A DNA stretch of 64,000 nt, from contig NZ_BBRE01000004.1 of NCBI RefSeq assembly GCF_000975115.1, forward strand, positions 1 through 64,000. The letters are read 5' to 3'. The notes below the pieces were generated by a model. That model saw only the letters and a program-made list of their open reading frames with translations. It did not search any database and was not told where the DNA came from. Positions 43,759 through 52,667 of the stretch are shown piece by piece; position 1 is the first letter of the stretch, and each line of letters starts with the position of its first letter. This DNA is from Demequina oxidasica. GTDB lineage: Bacteria > Actinomycetota > Actinomycetes > Actinomycetales > Demequinaceae. Made by a program: the position numbers and the translations under genes.

Positions 43759-45461
43759 GTACCCGGGCGGATGTTCCGCGCGGAGTAGGTCAGGCCACCG
43801 TCTCCACGGTGCGTCGTGCTGTCCTGTGGGTCCCGGACTGGCCCGTAGCCGCGGCGATGACCGCGGCGGGGCTGGGCTCCGAGGTGCCGGCCGCGGTCCT
43901 GCACGGGCGTGGCATGGTCGCGGTCTCGGCCGCGGCGCGTGCGGCAGGGGTGAAGCGGGGGATGCGCAAGCGGCTCGCGCAACGCGCCTGCCCCGAGCTG
44001 GAGATCCTGCCGTACGACGAGGGCCGGGACTCGCGCGAATTCGAGGCGGTCGCCGCGGCCGCCGAACGCGTGGTGGCGGGGGTGGAGGTCTCCCGGCCCG
44101 GCCTACTGATGATTCCTGCCGATGGTGCCGCGCGCTTTCACGGCTCGGAGGAGGCGCTGGCCGAGGCGCTCGTGAGTTCCATTGCTGACTACGCCGGGTA
44201 CGAGTGCTCGGTGGGCGCCGCGGACGGGTTGCTCGCCGCGATCGTCGCTGCCCGGAACTCGGCGCTGGTGCCGGTTGGTGGATCCGCCGACTACCTCGCC
44301 TCGCTGCCGATCGACACCTTGGTGCTGGCGGCCATGGAGCGGCAACACCGGGAAGCAGTAGAGGACCTGGCCGGCGTGCTGAGCAGGCTGGGTCTGTATT
44401 CGCTGCACGACTTCACGGCGCTGCCCAGCGCGGACGTGCTGGCGCGGTTCGGCCCGGCGGGGATGTGGGCCTACCGGATTGGCCGCGGCGAGGACGTGCG
44501 GCCACCGGTGCTGCGCCGCAGCGAGGACGACATCGCGGTGGAATACGTGTTCGAGGAGCCGGCCCAGCGGGTCGAGCAGCTCGCCCTGGTTGCCGCGCAC
44601 GTGGCTGGTCAGCTGGATGCGGCGCTGCTGGAGGCCGGGGTGCGGTGCGGGCGGGTGTGCATTGCGGCCCGCACCGAGCGTGGCGACTCGCTGGAGCGGG
44701 TGTGGCGCACCGATGTGGGCAGCCGGTCCGGCGCGTTCGCCAAGCACATGGCGGACCGCGTGCGCTGGCAACTCGAGGGCTGGCTGTCCGGTACCTCGCA
44801 GGGACCCGAGCCCGCGCCCCTGGTCTCCCTGACGGTCACGGCCCAGGACGTCATCACCTTAGGTAGTGAGCAGGCTTACTTGTGGGGTGGAGTCTCCGGC
44901 GCCGATGCTCGTGCTCACCGCACGCTCGAGAGGATCCAGGGTCTGATCGGGGCAGACGGCGTGCTGTCCGTGCGCGAGCAGGGTGGACGCGACCCGCGGG
45001 ACCGGGTCCTCGCGCTGCCGTGGGGACAGGAGTCCACGCCCAGCCGGCGCATCGAACACCCGTGGCCGGGCCGCATCCCCGACCCCGCGCCTGCGACGGT
45101 GCTGGTGAGCTCGCAGCCGCTGGCGCTGCTGGACGCCGGCGGTCAGCCGGTCACGGTCAACCGCCGCCTGGGCATGAGCGCGCCACCCACGTGGGTACGC
45201 CTGCCCGTCGACCCTCGTGACGAGAGGATGGCCGCCGCTCGCAGACACCCGTCATCGGGACACGTGGGCGACGTGGGCGAACCCTCGTGGGGGCTGCCCC
45301 AGCCCATCGAGTCGTGGGCCGGGCCTTGGCCTGTCGTGGAGCGCTGGTGGGCGCCGGATTCGACGCGCGGCGCTTACGTGCAGATCGCGGTGCGAGAAGG
45401 GCCGGCGGTGCTCGCTTCCTTCTCCGGCGGTGCCTGGGCGCTGGAGGCGGTCTATGACTAA
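43755..45461 (+). CDS. imuB: ImuB, Y-family polymerase-like protein
   Basis: 568 aa, DinB-like in order (palm/finger/thumb and little finger) but catalytically inactive: the first palm motif reads AVLWVPDWPVAAAM, and the S-I-D-E block is replaced by LLMIPADGAARFHG. ImuB is the hub that contacts the beta clamp and DnaE2. GTG 43755 overlaps imuA (GTGA). The C-terminal ~150 residues carry the low-complexity part typical of ImuB. Confidence 0.92.
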   Translation: MSTRADVPRGVGQATVSTVRRAVLWVPDWPVAAAMTAAGLGSEVPAAVLHGRGMVAVSAAARAAGVKRGMRKRLAQRACPELEILPYDEGRDSREFEAVAAAAERVVAGVEVSRPGLLMIPADGAARFHGSEEALAEALVSSIADYAGYECSVGAADGLLAAIVAARNSALVPVGGSADYLASLPIDTLVLAAMERQHREAVEDLAGVLSRLGLYSLHDFTALPSADVLARFGPAGMWAYRIGRGEDVRPPVLRRSEDDIAVEYVFEEPAQRVEQLALVAAHVAGQLDAALLEAGVRCGRVCIAARTERGDSLERVWRTDVGSRSGAFAKHMADRVRWQLEGWLSGTSQGPEPAPLVSLTVTAQDVITLGSEQAYLWGGVSGADARAHRTLERIQGLIGADGVLSVREQGGRDPRDRVLALPWGQESTPSRRIEHPWPGRIPDPAPATVLVSSQPLALLDAGGQPVTVNRRLGMSAPPTWVRLPVDPRDERMAAARRHPSSGHVGDVGEPSWGLPQPIESWAGPWPVVERWWAPDSTRGAYVQIAVREGPAVLASFSGGAWALEAVYD

Positions 45462-45497
45462 TTCGGCGGGGGCCTTTACTGGAAACGCGGTGCGCCC

Positions 45498-48400
45498 ATG
45501 ACTGACATCACCGATTACGCGGAGCTGCATGCACACAGCGCGTTCAGCTTCCTCGACGGTGCGAGCCAGCCCGAGGAGATGGTCGCGGAGGCAGGCAGGC
45601 TGGGACTTAGCGCACTGGCCATCACGGACCACGACGGCCTCTACGGCGCCGTGCGCTTCGCGAATGCCGCCCGAGCCATCGGCATGCCCACCGTGTTCGG
45701 GGCCGAACTGCACCTGCCAGTGGCCGACGTGCGCGGGGGAGCGCCGGTCCTTGAGGCGCCTACCGGCAAGCCGGATCCCCGCTCGAGTCACCTGGTGGTG
45801 CTCGCACGCGGGCCGGCGGGCTACGCGCGGCTCAGCCACGCCATCGGCATGGCGCACTTGGCCACCGCCGAGAAGGGCCTGGCCAGGTACACCCTCGAGT
45901 CGCTCGCGGAGACCGGCGACGGCGAGTTCCTGGTCCTGACCGGCTGCCGCAAGGGCAACGTGCGGCGCGCGCTGTCTGGGATGGGGGTGCCCGGCGCCCA
46001 GGGCGCACTGGGCGGGGGAGTCTCCGCGCAGGGATTCGCCGCCGCACGTCGCGAGGTGGACACGCTGGCGGGACTCTTTGGGCGTGACAACGTGGCCGTG
46101 GAGATCACGGACAACGGCGACCCGCTGGACTCCGAGCGCAACGATGCCCTGAGCGACCTGGCCTTTGACGCCAACCTGCCGCTGGTCGCGACCACCAACG
46201 CGCACTACGCGAACCCGCGTGGCGCAGAGTTGGCGACGGCGCTGTCGGCGGTCCGGGCGCGGTCCTCGCTCGACGACATGGACGGCTGGCTGCCTTCGTC
46301 CTCCGGACTGCACCTGCGTAGCGGTGCGGAGATGCTGTACCGGCACAGGCGCTCACCCCAGGCGGTGACAACGGCTGCGAAGCTGGCCGCCGAGTGCGCG
46401 TTCGACCTCAAACTGGTGGCTCCCAAGCTGCCGCCGTACCCGGTGCCGGACGGCCACACGGAGGCCTCGTGGCTGCGCGAGTTGGTGCTGCGAGGCGCGC
46501 ACGCGCGCTACGGGCCGCGCGGCGACGAGAGGGTGCCGGGGGCCTGGAAGCAGCTTGAGCACGAGCTCAACGTGATCGAGGCGCTAGACTTCCCCGGCTA
46601 CTTCCTCATAGTCCACGACATCGTCAGCTTCTGCCGCGAGTCGGACATCCTGTGCCAGGGGCGTGGGTCGGCCGCCAACAGTGCGGTCTGCTTCGCGCTA
46701 GGGGTCACCGCGGTGGACGCTGTGACCCACGGGCTGCTGTTCGAGCGGTTCCTCGCGCCCGAGCGTGATGGGCCGCCGGACATCGACGTGGACATCGAGT
46801 CGGACCGCCGCGAGGAGGTCATCCAGTACGTGTTCCGGCGCTTTGGGCGCATCAACGCCGCGATGGTCGCCAACGTGATCCAGTACCGGCCGCGTTCCGC
46901 GGTACGCGATGCCGCCAAGGCGCTCGGCTACGACGTTGGCCAGCAGGACGCGTGGTCCAAGAGCATCGACCGATGGGGCGACCTGCGCGTCTCGCCCGAG
47001 AAGCAGGAGCAGCAGGCCGTAGTCACCCGCGACTCGGTCTGGCCCGAGCCGGCCGCCGAGCCGCGCGCGCGTTCGCGTCCCGAGGCGGCTGAGGCTCGAA
47101 GCGCGGCCTGGCCGGATCTGAACATGGACGACCAGTCGCCCAACAAGAACCCACCGCAGGACCTCGACCACATTCCCGACCCAGTGCTGGATCTTGCGCA
47201 GCAGTTCATGCGCTTGCCCCGGCACCTGGGCATCCACCCGGGAGGCATGGTGCTGTGCGACCGGCCGGTGATCGACGTCTGCCCCGTGGAGTGGGCGCGC
47301 ATGCCCGGGCGCACCGTGTTGCAGTGGGACAAGGACGACTGCGCCGACGCGGGTCTGGTGAAGTTCGACCTGCTGGGCCTGGGCATGCTGTCCGCACTGA
47401 GGTACGCCTTTGAATTCATCCGCGAGCACACCGGGCAGGAGCTGGGTCTGCACTCGTTGCCGCAGGAGGACCCCGAGGTGTACGACCTGCTATGCGCCGC
47501 GGACACGGTAGGGGTGTTCCAGGTGGAGTCGCGCGCGCAGATGGCGACCCTGCCGCGCCTGCGTCCGCGCCGCTTCTACGACATCGTGATCGAAGTCGCG
47601 TTGATTCGCCCCGGTCCCATCCAGGGTGGCTCGGTGCACCCTTACATCAACCGTGCGCGCGGCCGCGAGGAGGTCACCTACCTGCATCCGCTGCTCAAGC
47701 CCGCGCTCGAGAAGACCCTGGGCATCCCGCTATTCCAGGAGCAGCTGATGCAGATGGCCATGGATGCGGCCGGGTTCGACGGCTCGCTCGCGGACCAGCT
47801 GCGCCGCGCCATGGGCTCCAAGCGCAGCCCCGAGCGCATGGAGGCGCTGCGGGCCAAGTTCATGGTGGGCGCGAATGGACGCGGGATCTCGGCGGACGTC
47901 GCGGTGCAGATCTTCGACAAGCTCAAGGCGTTCAGCGACTTTGGGTTCCCCGAGTCGCACTCGTACTCCTTCGCGTACCTGGTCTACGCCTCCAGCTGGC
48001 TCAAGGTGCACCAACCGGCTGCGTTCTACGCAGGGCTGCTCGCGGCGCAGCCGATGGGGTTTTATTCGCCGCAGTCGCTCGCGGCAGATGCCCGCCGCCA
48101 CGGGCAGACGGTGTTGCGACCCTGCGTAAGCCGTTCCCACGTGCTGGCGAGGGTGGAGCGGCTGGCGACCCCAGCATCGGCGCCGAGCGAACGCCGCGAG
48201 GACCTCGCGGCACTCGCCCATGTGGAGCCCACCCTGGCCGTGCGCATGGGGCTGACCTCGGTGCGGGGTCTTGGCACCGAGGCCGCACAAGCGATCGTCG
48301 ACGCACGGGTACAGGGGCCGTTCGAGTCGCTCACGGACATGGCGCGGCGGGTACGAGTGCCTCCCAAGGGCGTGAAGGGCGACGCGGGCATCGCCCCCGG

Positions 48401-49001
48401 CATGGGCCTGTCGACAGCACGAGGTTTATCAACAGCGCAGTGGGAGGCGCTGGCGACCGGGGGTGCGCTGGAGACGCTCGGAGTGAGCCGCAGGGAGGGG
48501 CTGTGGGCGGCCGGAGCGCTGGCCCGCGAGGGGCCGGACACCCTGCCGGACGTGACAACAGGAGTGGCGGCACCGATGCTGCCCGGAATGAGTGAGGTGG
48601 AGGAAGCAGTGGCTGACGTATGGGCATCGGGTGTGTCGACGGAGAGTTATCCGACCGTCTTTGTGAGAGAGGGGCTGGAGCGCAACGGGGTGCTGACCGT
48701 GGATGAGGTCCTGCACCACGACGCGGAGCGCCGCATCTCGGTGGCCGGGGTGGTGACGCACCGACAGCGACCGGGAACCGCGAAGGGGGTGACGTTCATC
48801 TCGCTCGAGGATGAGACGGGATTCCTCAACGTGATCTGCTCTGTGGGGGTATGGAAGAGATTCCAGGCCGTCGCGAGACGTTCGCCCGCGCTCGTGATCC
48901 GCGGCCGCATCGAGCGGGCAGACGGTGCCACCAACCTGGTCGCGGAGCACCTGGCGCCGCTGAGCCTCAAGGTGCCGGCCAAGAGTCGTGACTTTAGGTG
49001 A
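45498..49001 (+). CDS. dnaE2: Error-prone DNA polymerase III alpha subunit DnaE2
   Basis: 1167 aa C-family polymerase. The PHP domain starts AELHAHSAFSFLDGASQPEE, the palm has the catalytic PDIDVDIES at about residue 430, then ALIRPGPIQGGSVHPYINR and the C-terminal OB-fold. It is normal length for DnaE2 and shorter than DnaE1, with an extra disordered Glu/Arg/Pro-rich segment near residues 505-550. As the last gene of the LexA-boxed operon it performs translesion synthesis and is the main source of damage-induced mutagenesis in mycobacteria. The ATG at 45498 follows imuB by 36 nt without a strong ribosome site. Confidence 0.96.
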   Translation: MTDITDYAELHAHSAFSFLDGASQPEEMVAEAGRLGLSALAITDHDGLYGAVRFANAARAIGMPTVFGAELHLPVADVRGGAPVLEAPTGKPDPRSSHLVVLARGPAGYARLSHAIGMAHLATAEKGLARYTLESLAETGDGEFLVLTGCRKGNVRRALSGMGVPGAQGALGGGVSAQGFAAARREVDTLAGLFGRDNVAVEITDNGDPLDSERNDALSDLAFDANLPLVATTNAHYANPRGAELATALSAVRARSSLDDMDGWLPSSSGLHLRSGAEMLYRHRRSPQAVTTAAKLAAECAFDLKLVAPKLPPYPVPDGHTEASWLRELVLRGAHARYGPRGDERVPGAWKQLEHELNVIEALDFPGYFLIVHDIVSFCRESDILCQGRGSAANSAVCFALGVTAVDAVTHGLLFERFLAPERDGPPDIDVDIESDRREEVIQYVFRRFGRINAAMVANVIQYRPRSAVRDAAKALGYDVGQQDAWSKSIDRWGDLRVSPEKQEQQAVVTRDSVWPEPAAEPRARSRPEAAEARSAAWPDLNMDDQSPNKNPPQDLDHIPDPVLDLAQQFMRLPRHLGIHPGGMVLCDRPVIDVCPVEWARMPGRTVLQWDKDDCADAGLVKFDLLGLGMLSALRYAFEFIREHTGQELGLHSLPQEDPEVYDLLCAADTVGVFQVESRAQMATLPRLRPRRFYDIVIEVALIRPGPIQGGSVHPYINRARGREEVTYLHPLLKPALEKTLGIPLFQEQLMQMAMDAAGFDGSLADQLRRAMGSKRSPERMEALRAKFMVGANGRGISADVAVQIFDKLKAFSDFGFPESHSYSFAYLVYASSWLKVHQPAAFYAGLLAAQPMGFYSPQSLAADARRHGQTVLRPCVSRSHVLARVERLATPASAPSERREDLAALAHVEPTLAVRMGLTSVRGLGTEAAQAIVDARVQGPFESLTDMARRVRVPPKGVKGDAGIAPGMGLSTARGLSTAQWEALATGGALETLGVSRREGLWAAGALAREGPDTLPDVTTGVAAPMLPGMSEVEEAVADVWASGVSTESYPTVFVREGLERNGVLTVDEVLHHDAERRISVAGVVTHRQRPGTAKGVTFISLEDETGFLNVICSVGVWKRFQAVARRSPALVIRGRIERADGATNLVAEHLAPLSLKVPAKSRDFR

Positions 49002-49022
49002 TTCCGTACCCCGAGTGGTTTC

Positions 49023-49049
49023 TTGGACGCCCTTTTGCCGTGCTACGAT
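49023..49049 (+). promoter_or_regulatory. Probable tRNA-Leu promoter
   Basis: TTGGAC (49023-49028), 15 nt, then extended -10 TGCTACGAT with TACGAT at 49044-49049, 43 nt before the mature tRNA 5' end. Confidence 0.45.
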
Positions 49050-49092
49050 TACCGTCGCATTGAGGCACTGGAAACAGAATCTCGATCCACCT

Positions 49093-49179
49093 GTCCGGGT
49101 GGCGGAATTGGCAGACGCGCTAGCTTGAGGTGCTAGTGCCCGCAAGGGCGTGGGGGTTCAAGTCCCCCCTCGGACACCA
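49093..49179 (+). tRNA. tRNA-Leu (anticodon GAG)
   Basis: Cloverleaf of 87 nt with long variable arm. Acceptor stem GTCCGGG pairs with CTCGGAC; the anticodon stem CTAGC/GCTAG closes the loop TTGAGGT (GAG); T loop GGTTCAAGTCC; CCA is encoded (49177-49179). It decodes CTC and CTT. A terminator follows after 2 nt. Confidence 0.97.
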
Positions 49180-49181
49180 GC

Positions 49182-49214
49182 AGGGCCGGAGCGAAAGCTC
49201 CGGCCCTTTTTGTT
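49182..49214 (+). terminator. Intrinsic terminator of tRNA-Leu
   Basis: AGGGCCGGAGC, tetraloop GAAA (a GNRA loop) and GCTCCGGCCCT, then TTTTTGTTT. Perfect 11-bp stem followed by a U-tract. Confidence 0.93.
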
Positions 49215-49256
49215 TGCCCCAATCCCGGTTGAATGTCTCGTTCCGGTAACGGTCCG

Positions 49257-49282
49257 GGAATAGCCAGGGGGGATACGAGGTT
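49257..49282 (+). promoter_or_regulatory. Possible SigR/SigH-type promoter
   Basis: GGAAT (49257-49261), exactly 18 nt, then GTT (49280-49282): the consensus of actinobacterial thiol-stress sigma factors (SigR/SigH). It is 48 nt upstream of the small membrane protein gene. Short motif, so chance is not excluded. Confidence 0.35.
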
Positions 49283-49329
49283 GACCAGTACGACAGAGCA
49301 GTATCCGAACGAAATAAAGGGGGCTCACA

Positions 49330-49473
49330 ATGCTCTACGCACTACTTTGGATCTTGGCCGTGGTTCTGGTTGTTCTCGGAATCATGCGACTCATTAAGAA
49401 GGACATCCTGTGGGGCATCGTCCTCATCGTTGTCGGACTGCTAGTAGGACCTGGTGGCGTCAGTATTTTCTGA
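49330..49473 (+). CDS. GPGG-motif small membrane protein
   Basis: 47 aa, MLYALLWILAVVLVVLGIMR then KKDILWGIVLIVVGLLVGPGG. Two membrane helices separated by IKKD, ending in the GPGG motif, as in a family of small actinobacterial membrane proteins of unknown role. AAAGGGGG lies 6-7 nt before ATG 49330. It is flanked by terminators on both sides and so is a single-gene unit. Confidence 0.87.
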   Translation: MLYALLWILAVVLVVLGIMRLIKKDILWGIVLIVVGLLVGPGGVSIF

Positions 49474-49495
49474 CCTCAGCACCAGTACTTCTCGC

Positions 49496-49528
49496 AAAGG
49501 ACCCGAGCCATATTGGCTCGGGTCCTTT
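49496..49528. terminator. Intrinsic hairpin after the GPGG gene
   Basis: AAAGGACCCGAGCC, loop ATATT and its exact complement GGCTCGGGTCCTTT form a 14-bp stem 22 nt after the stop. Confidence 0.85.
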
Positions 49529-49558
49529 GCCTTTCCACGGCGGCGATAACCTGGTTCC

Positions 49559-50860
49559 ATGACTGCCTCGCGCGACGTCGTTCGCATCTGCCAAGACCTG
49601 ATCCGCATCGACACCTCGAATTACGGTGACGAGGACGGGCCAGGAGAGCGAGAGGCCGCTGACTACGTCGCCGCATTCCTGAGGGACCTGGGACTCGACC
49701 CCGTCATCCGTGAGGCCGAGCCCGGCCGTGCCTCGCTGACGTGCCTCTGGGAGGGCGCGGACCGCGCGCGCCCGGCGCTGGTGGTTCACGGCCACCTAGA
49801 CGTGGTGCCCGCGTTCGCCGACGATTGGTCGGTCGATCCGTTCGGTGCCGAGATTAAGGACGGCATGGTCTGGGGTCGCGGAGCCGTGGACATGAAGAAC
49901 ATGGACGCGATGATTCTTGCCTCCGTCGCGAACATGATCGACGCCGGCATTAAGCCCGCACGCGACATCGTGATCGCGTTCTTCGCAGACGAGGAACACG
50001 GGGGAGCCCGTGGCGCAAAGTGGATGGTGGAGAACCACCCGGACGACTTCCGCGGTGCCAGCGAGGCCATCAGCGAGGTGGGGGGCTTCTCCACGTACGT
50101 GAACGGCCGTCGTGCCTACCTGGTCCAGACCGCAGAGAAGGGCATTCAGTGGCTGCGCCTCGTCGCGGACGGCCAGCAGGGACACGGCAGCCTGATCCAC
50201 TCCGACAACGCGGTGACGCACCTCGCGGGAGCCCTGGCACGCATTGGGCAACACGAGTGGCCGCTCGAGATGTCTCCCACCGTGGAGCAACTCCTACGTG
50301 GGATCGCCGACCTCACGGACGTTGAGTTTGAGCCTACCGAGGAGTGCGTCGCCAAGCTGATCGACGGCCTTGGCGCGAACGCGCGCATGATCGCCGCGAC
50401 CGTCCGCAACACCTCGAACCCCACCATGATGGACGCCGGCTATAAGACCAACGTGATTCCTGACACCGCCACGGGCTTTGTCGACTCGCGCTACCTACCA
50501 GGCCACCAGGAGAGCGTCCTGCGCACCATCGAGGAACTCGCCGGCACACACGTCAAGGTGGAGAACTACATCACCGAGCGCTCACTCGAGGTGCCGTTCG
50601 ATGTACCGCTCGTCGACAAGATGATCGCGGCTCTCGGTGTCGAGGACCCGGACGCGCCCGTGTTGCCGTACGCCCTCATGGGCGGCACCGACAACAAGCA
50701 CCTCGCGGCCATCGGCATCGCCGGCTACGGGTTCGCGCCATTGCAGTTACCCGAGGACCTCGACTTCCCGTCGCTCTTCCATGGCATCGACGAGCGCATC
50801 CCGGTGGAGAGTCTGCACTTTGGCGAGCGCGTGCTGACCACGTTCCTTAAGGACTGCTAG
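49559..50860 (+). CDS. M20 family metallopeptidase
   Basis: 433 aa. Zinc ligands and catalytic residues in VVHGHLDVVP (His79, Asp81), GAVDMKNMDA (Asp111) and FFADEEHGGARG (Glu pair); a dimerisation domain sits in the middle. It may be a dipeptidase, carboxypeptidase or deacylase; the substrate is unknown. ATG 49559 lies 6 nt after TAACCT (49547-49552) with no ribosome site, so it is probably leaderless. Confidence 0.92.
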   Translation: MTASRDVVRICQDLIRIDTSNYGDEDGPGEREAADYVAAFLRDLGLDPVIREAEPGRASLTCLWEGADRARPALVVHGHLDVVPAFADDWSVDPFGAEIKDGMVWGRGAVDMKNMDAMILASVANMIDAGIKPARDIVIAFFADEEHGGARGAKWMVENHPDDFRGASEAISEVGGFSTYVNGRRAYLVQTAEKGIQWLRLVADGQQGHGSLIHSDNAVTHLAGALARIGQHEWPLEMSPTVEQLLRGIADLTDVEFEPTEECVAKLIDGLGANARMIAATVRNTSNPTMMDAGYKTNVIPDTATGFVDSRYLPGHQESVLRTIEELAGTHVKVENYITERSLEVPFDVPLVDKMIAALGVEDPDAPVLPYALMGGTDNKHLAAIGIAGYGFAPLQLPEDLDFPSLFHGIDERIPVESLHFGERVLTTFLKDC

Positions 50861-50921
50861 CGCGACCTACAGCTACCTCCGTATCCAGCCAGCCACGGCA
50901 TCGGCCGTGAGGGCGTGGGTA

Positions 50922-51179
50922 CTAGTAGGCGTCGGTGCGCTGAAGCCTGATCACCCTGCGACGTAGCCACACGCGGCGGGCGCCGCCGGTGTAGAGCACT
51001 GATCGGGCGAGCTCCCACTGGCCGTATTCGGCCTGTTCGGTAAGGATGCCGCGTGCCTCGGAGTAGGAGACATCCCGAGCGATGTCGACCACTCGCCACT
51101 CAAAATGGCGGTTGGGCGAATCGCGCGTGCGGCGCGGCGACACCACGTGGGCGTCCGTGCGAGTTGAAGGTTCTTTCAT
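50922..51179 (-). CDS. DUF5703 family small protein
   Basis: 85 aa, basic; the core is YSEARGILTEQAEYGQWELA followed by RSVLYTGGARRVWLRRRVIR. It fits the DUF5703 family widespread in actinobacteria, without known function. The start at 51179 is chosen because GGGAGG lies 4 nt upstream; ATGs at 51182 and 51191 are alternatives. Confidence 0.82.
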   Translation of the reverse strand: MKEPSTRTDAHVVSPRRTRDSPNRHFEWRVVDIARDVSYSEARGILTEQAEYGQWELARSVLYTGGARRVWLRRRVIRLQRTDAY

Positions 51180-51221
51180 CATCCCTCCCATTTAATCGGT
51201 TCCGCGGGTACCGTCATAACC

Positions 51222-51572
51222 ATGAGCACACAAGCGCGCGAGGCTCTGCGACTTCTGGTCGCAGCGATGGAGACACACCTGGACGCAGTCGCGACTCGTC
51301 GCAGTCCGGTCGATGCCGCGGCCGACGATGCGTACGATGCCGTGGCCGAGGCCTTCGAGGTATATGAGGAGGCGCTCGACGTCGAGTTCGCGGAGTCGCT
51401 GCCGCTGGTGCTTGAGGATGACGACCAGTACGACGACGATGAGGACGACGACGAAGGCGATGAGGACGACGATGCTGACGCCACCGGCGACGATGGCGAA
51501 GAGATCGATCCCCACGCCGAGGAAGACGAAGACGACCTGGACGATGACCTCGACGAGTTCGACCTGAGGTAG
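51222..51572 (+). CDS. Acidic protein with Asp/Glu-rich tail
   Basis: 116 aa. Residues 1-60 are helical (MSTQAREALRLLVAAMETHL...), and residues 66-116 are nearly all Asp and Glu, very acidic. No family recognised. TACCGT (51209-51214) ends 7 nt before ATG 51222, the leaderless pattern. It is divergent from the DUF5703 gene, 42 nt apart. The tail suggests a nucleic-acid mimic or cation-binding protein, which is speculative. Confidence 0.75.
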   Translation: MSTQAREALRLLVAAMETHLDAVATRRSPVDAAADDAYDAVAEAFEVYEEALDVEFAESLPLVLEDDDQYDDDEDDDEGDEDDDADATGDDGEEIDPHAEEDEDDLDDDLDEFDLR

Positions 51573-51639
51573 AGCGCGGCACGGGGGAGGGTGTGCACTT
51601 CAACCACCTTCCCCTCCTGCTGGCCCTTGCGGCTCGCGC

Positions 51640-52602
51640 CTAGCGTCGTTCTGGGTATCCCAACTGTGGAGCCGTGACTTCGTCTAGCACGTCGACAATC
51701 GCAGCGGGGACGCGGTTGCGCGTCGCGTTGAGCGATAGCTCCAGTTGCTCCGCAGTGCGAGCGCCCACGACTGCGGAGGCGATGTGTGGCTGCGCGAGCA
51801 CCCACCCGAGCGCGAGCTCCTGGGCGGTCGCGCCGAGTCCCTCAGCGGCAGTGGTGAGCGCGTCGACAACCGCCGTGGAGTGGTCGTTCAGGTACGGGTC
51901 AACGAATCCTGCGAGGTGCTCGGATGCGGCGCGGGAGTCGGCAGGGATTGACGAGCGGTACTTGCCGGTCAGGACTCCGCGGCCCAAGGGAGACCAGGCC
52001 ATGACGCCCATGCCGACCTCCACTGCTGCTGGCACCACTTCGCGCTCGATTCCGCGTTGGAGAAGCGAGTACTCGACCTGCGTTGCGGCGATCGACGGAC
52101 GACCCGTCGCCAGAGTACCGATGCGGGCAGTGGCCCAGCCCGGGAAGTTGGAGACCCCGACGTAGCGCGCTCGGCCGGAATTTACCGCGATCTCGAGGGC
52201 GTGAAGCGTTTCCTCGAGGGGCGTGCGGGAGTCATACGCGTGCACGAGCCAGAGGTCGACGTGATCGGTGCCCATGCGTACGAGCGAATCGTCCAGGGTG
52301 TCCAGCATCGTGTCGCGAGACGCGTCCACGAAACCGCCCGATGCGGTGCGACGGATGCCGGCTTTGGTGCAGATCTGGAGATCTCGGCGCGCCACGGTGC
52401 CGCCCAACATCGCGCCGATGAGGGCTTCGGAGCCGCCCTCCGCGTAAGAGGCGGCGGTATCGACAAGCGTGCCTCCAGCATCGAGGAACGCGTCCAACTG
52501 GCCGCCCGCCTCGTCTGCGTTCGTGTCGCGGCTCCAGGTCATGGTGCCGAGCGCGAGCTCCGACACCTCAAGGCCGCTGGTTCCGACTCGATTGCGCTGC
52601 AT
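51640..52602 (-). CDS. Aldo/keto reductase
   Basis: 320 aa NADP-dependent TIM barrel. The tetrad is visible as Asp and Tyr in DTAASYAEGGSE, Lys in QICTKAG and His in LWLVHAYDSRT. The substrate is unknown. The ATG at 52602 lies 7 nt after TAAGTT (minus strand, 52610-52615), supporting a leaderless transcript. It is divergent from uppP. Confidence 0.92.
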   Translation of the reverse strand: MQRNRVGTSGLEVSELALGTMTWSRDTNADEAGGQLDAFLDAGGTLVDTAASYAEGGSEALIGAMLGGTVARRDLQICTKAGIRRTASGGFVDASRDTMLDTLDDSLVRMGTDHVDLWLVHAYDSRTPLEETLHALEIAVNSGRARYVGVSNFPGWATARIGTLATGRPSIAATQVEYSLLQRGIEREVVPAAVEVGMGVMAWSPLGRGVLTGKYRSSIPADSRAASEHLAGFVDPYLNDHSTAVVDALTTAAEGLGATAQELALGWVLAQPHIASAVVGARTAEQLELSLNATRNRVPAAIVDVLDEVTAPQLGYPERR

Positions 52603-52667
52603 GTGTGCGAACTTACCGCGCGCGTGGCGACGGTCGTAGGCGGCGCGCGGGTATTACTGTTGCGATT

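Noticed and set aside
50893-50908. Short hairpin CACGGC-ATCG-GCCGTG after the M20 gene
   Set aside because: Only 6 bp and no U-tract; not convincing as a terminator.
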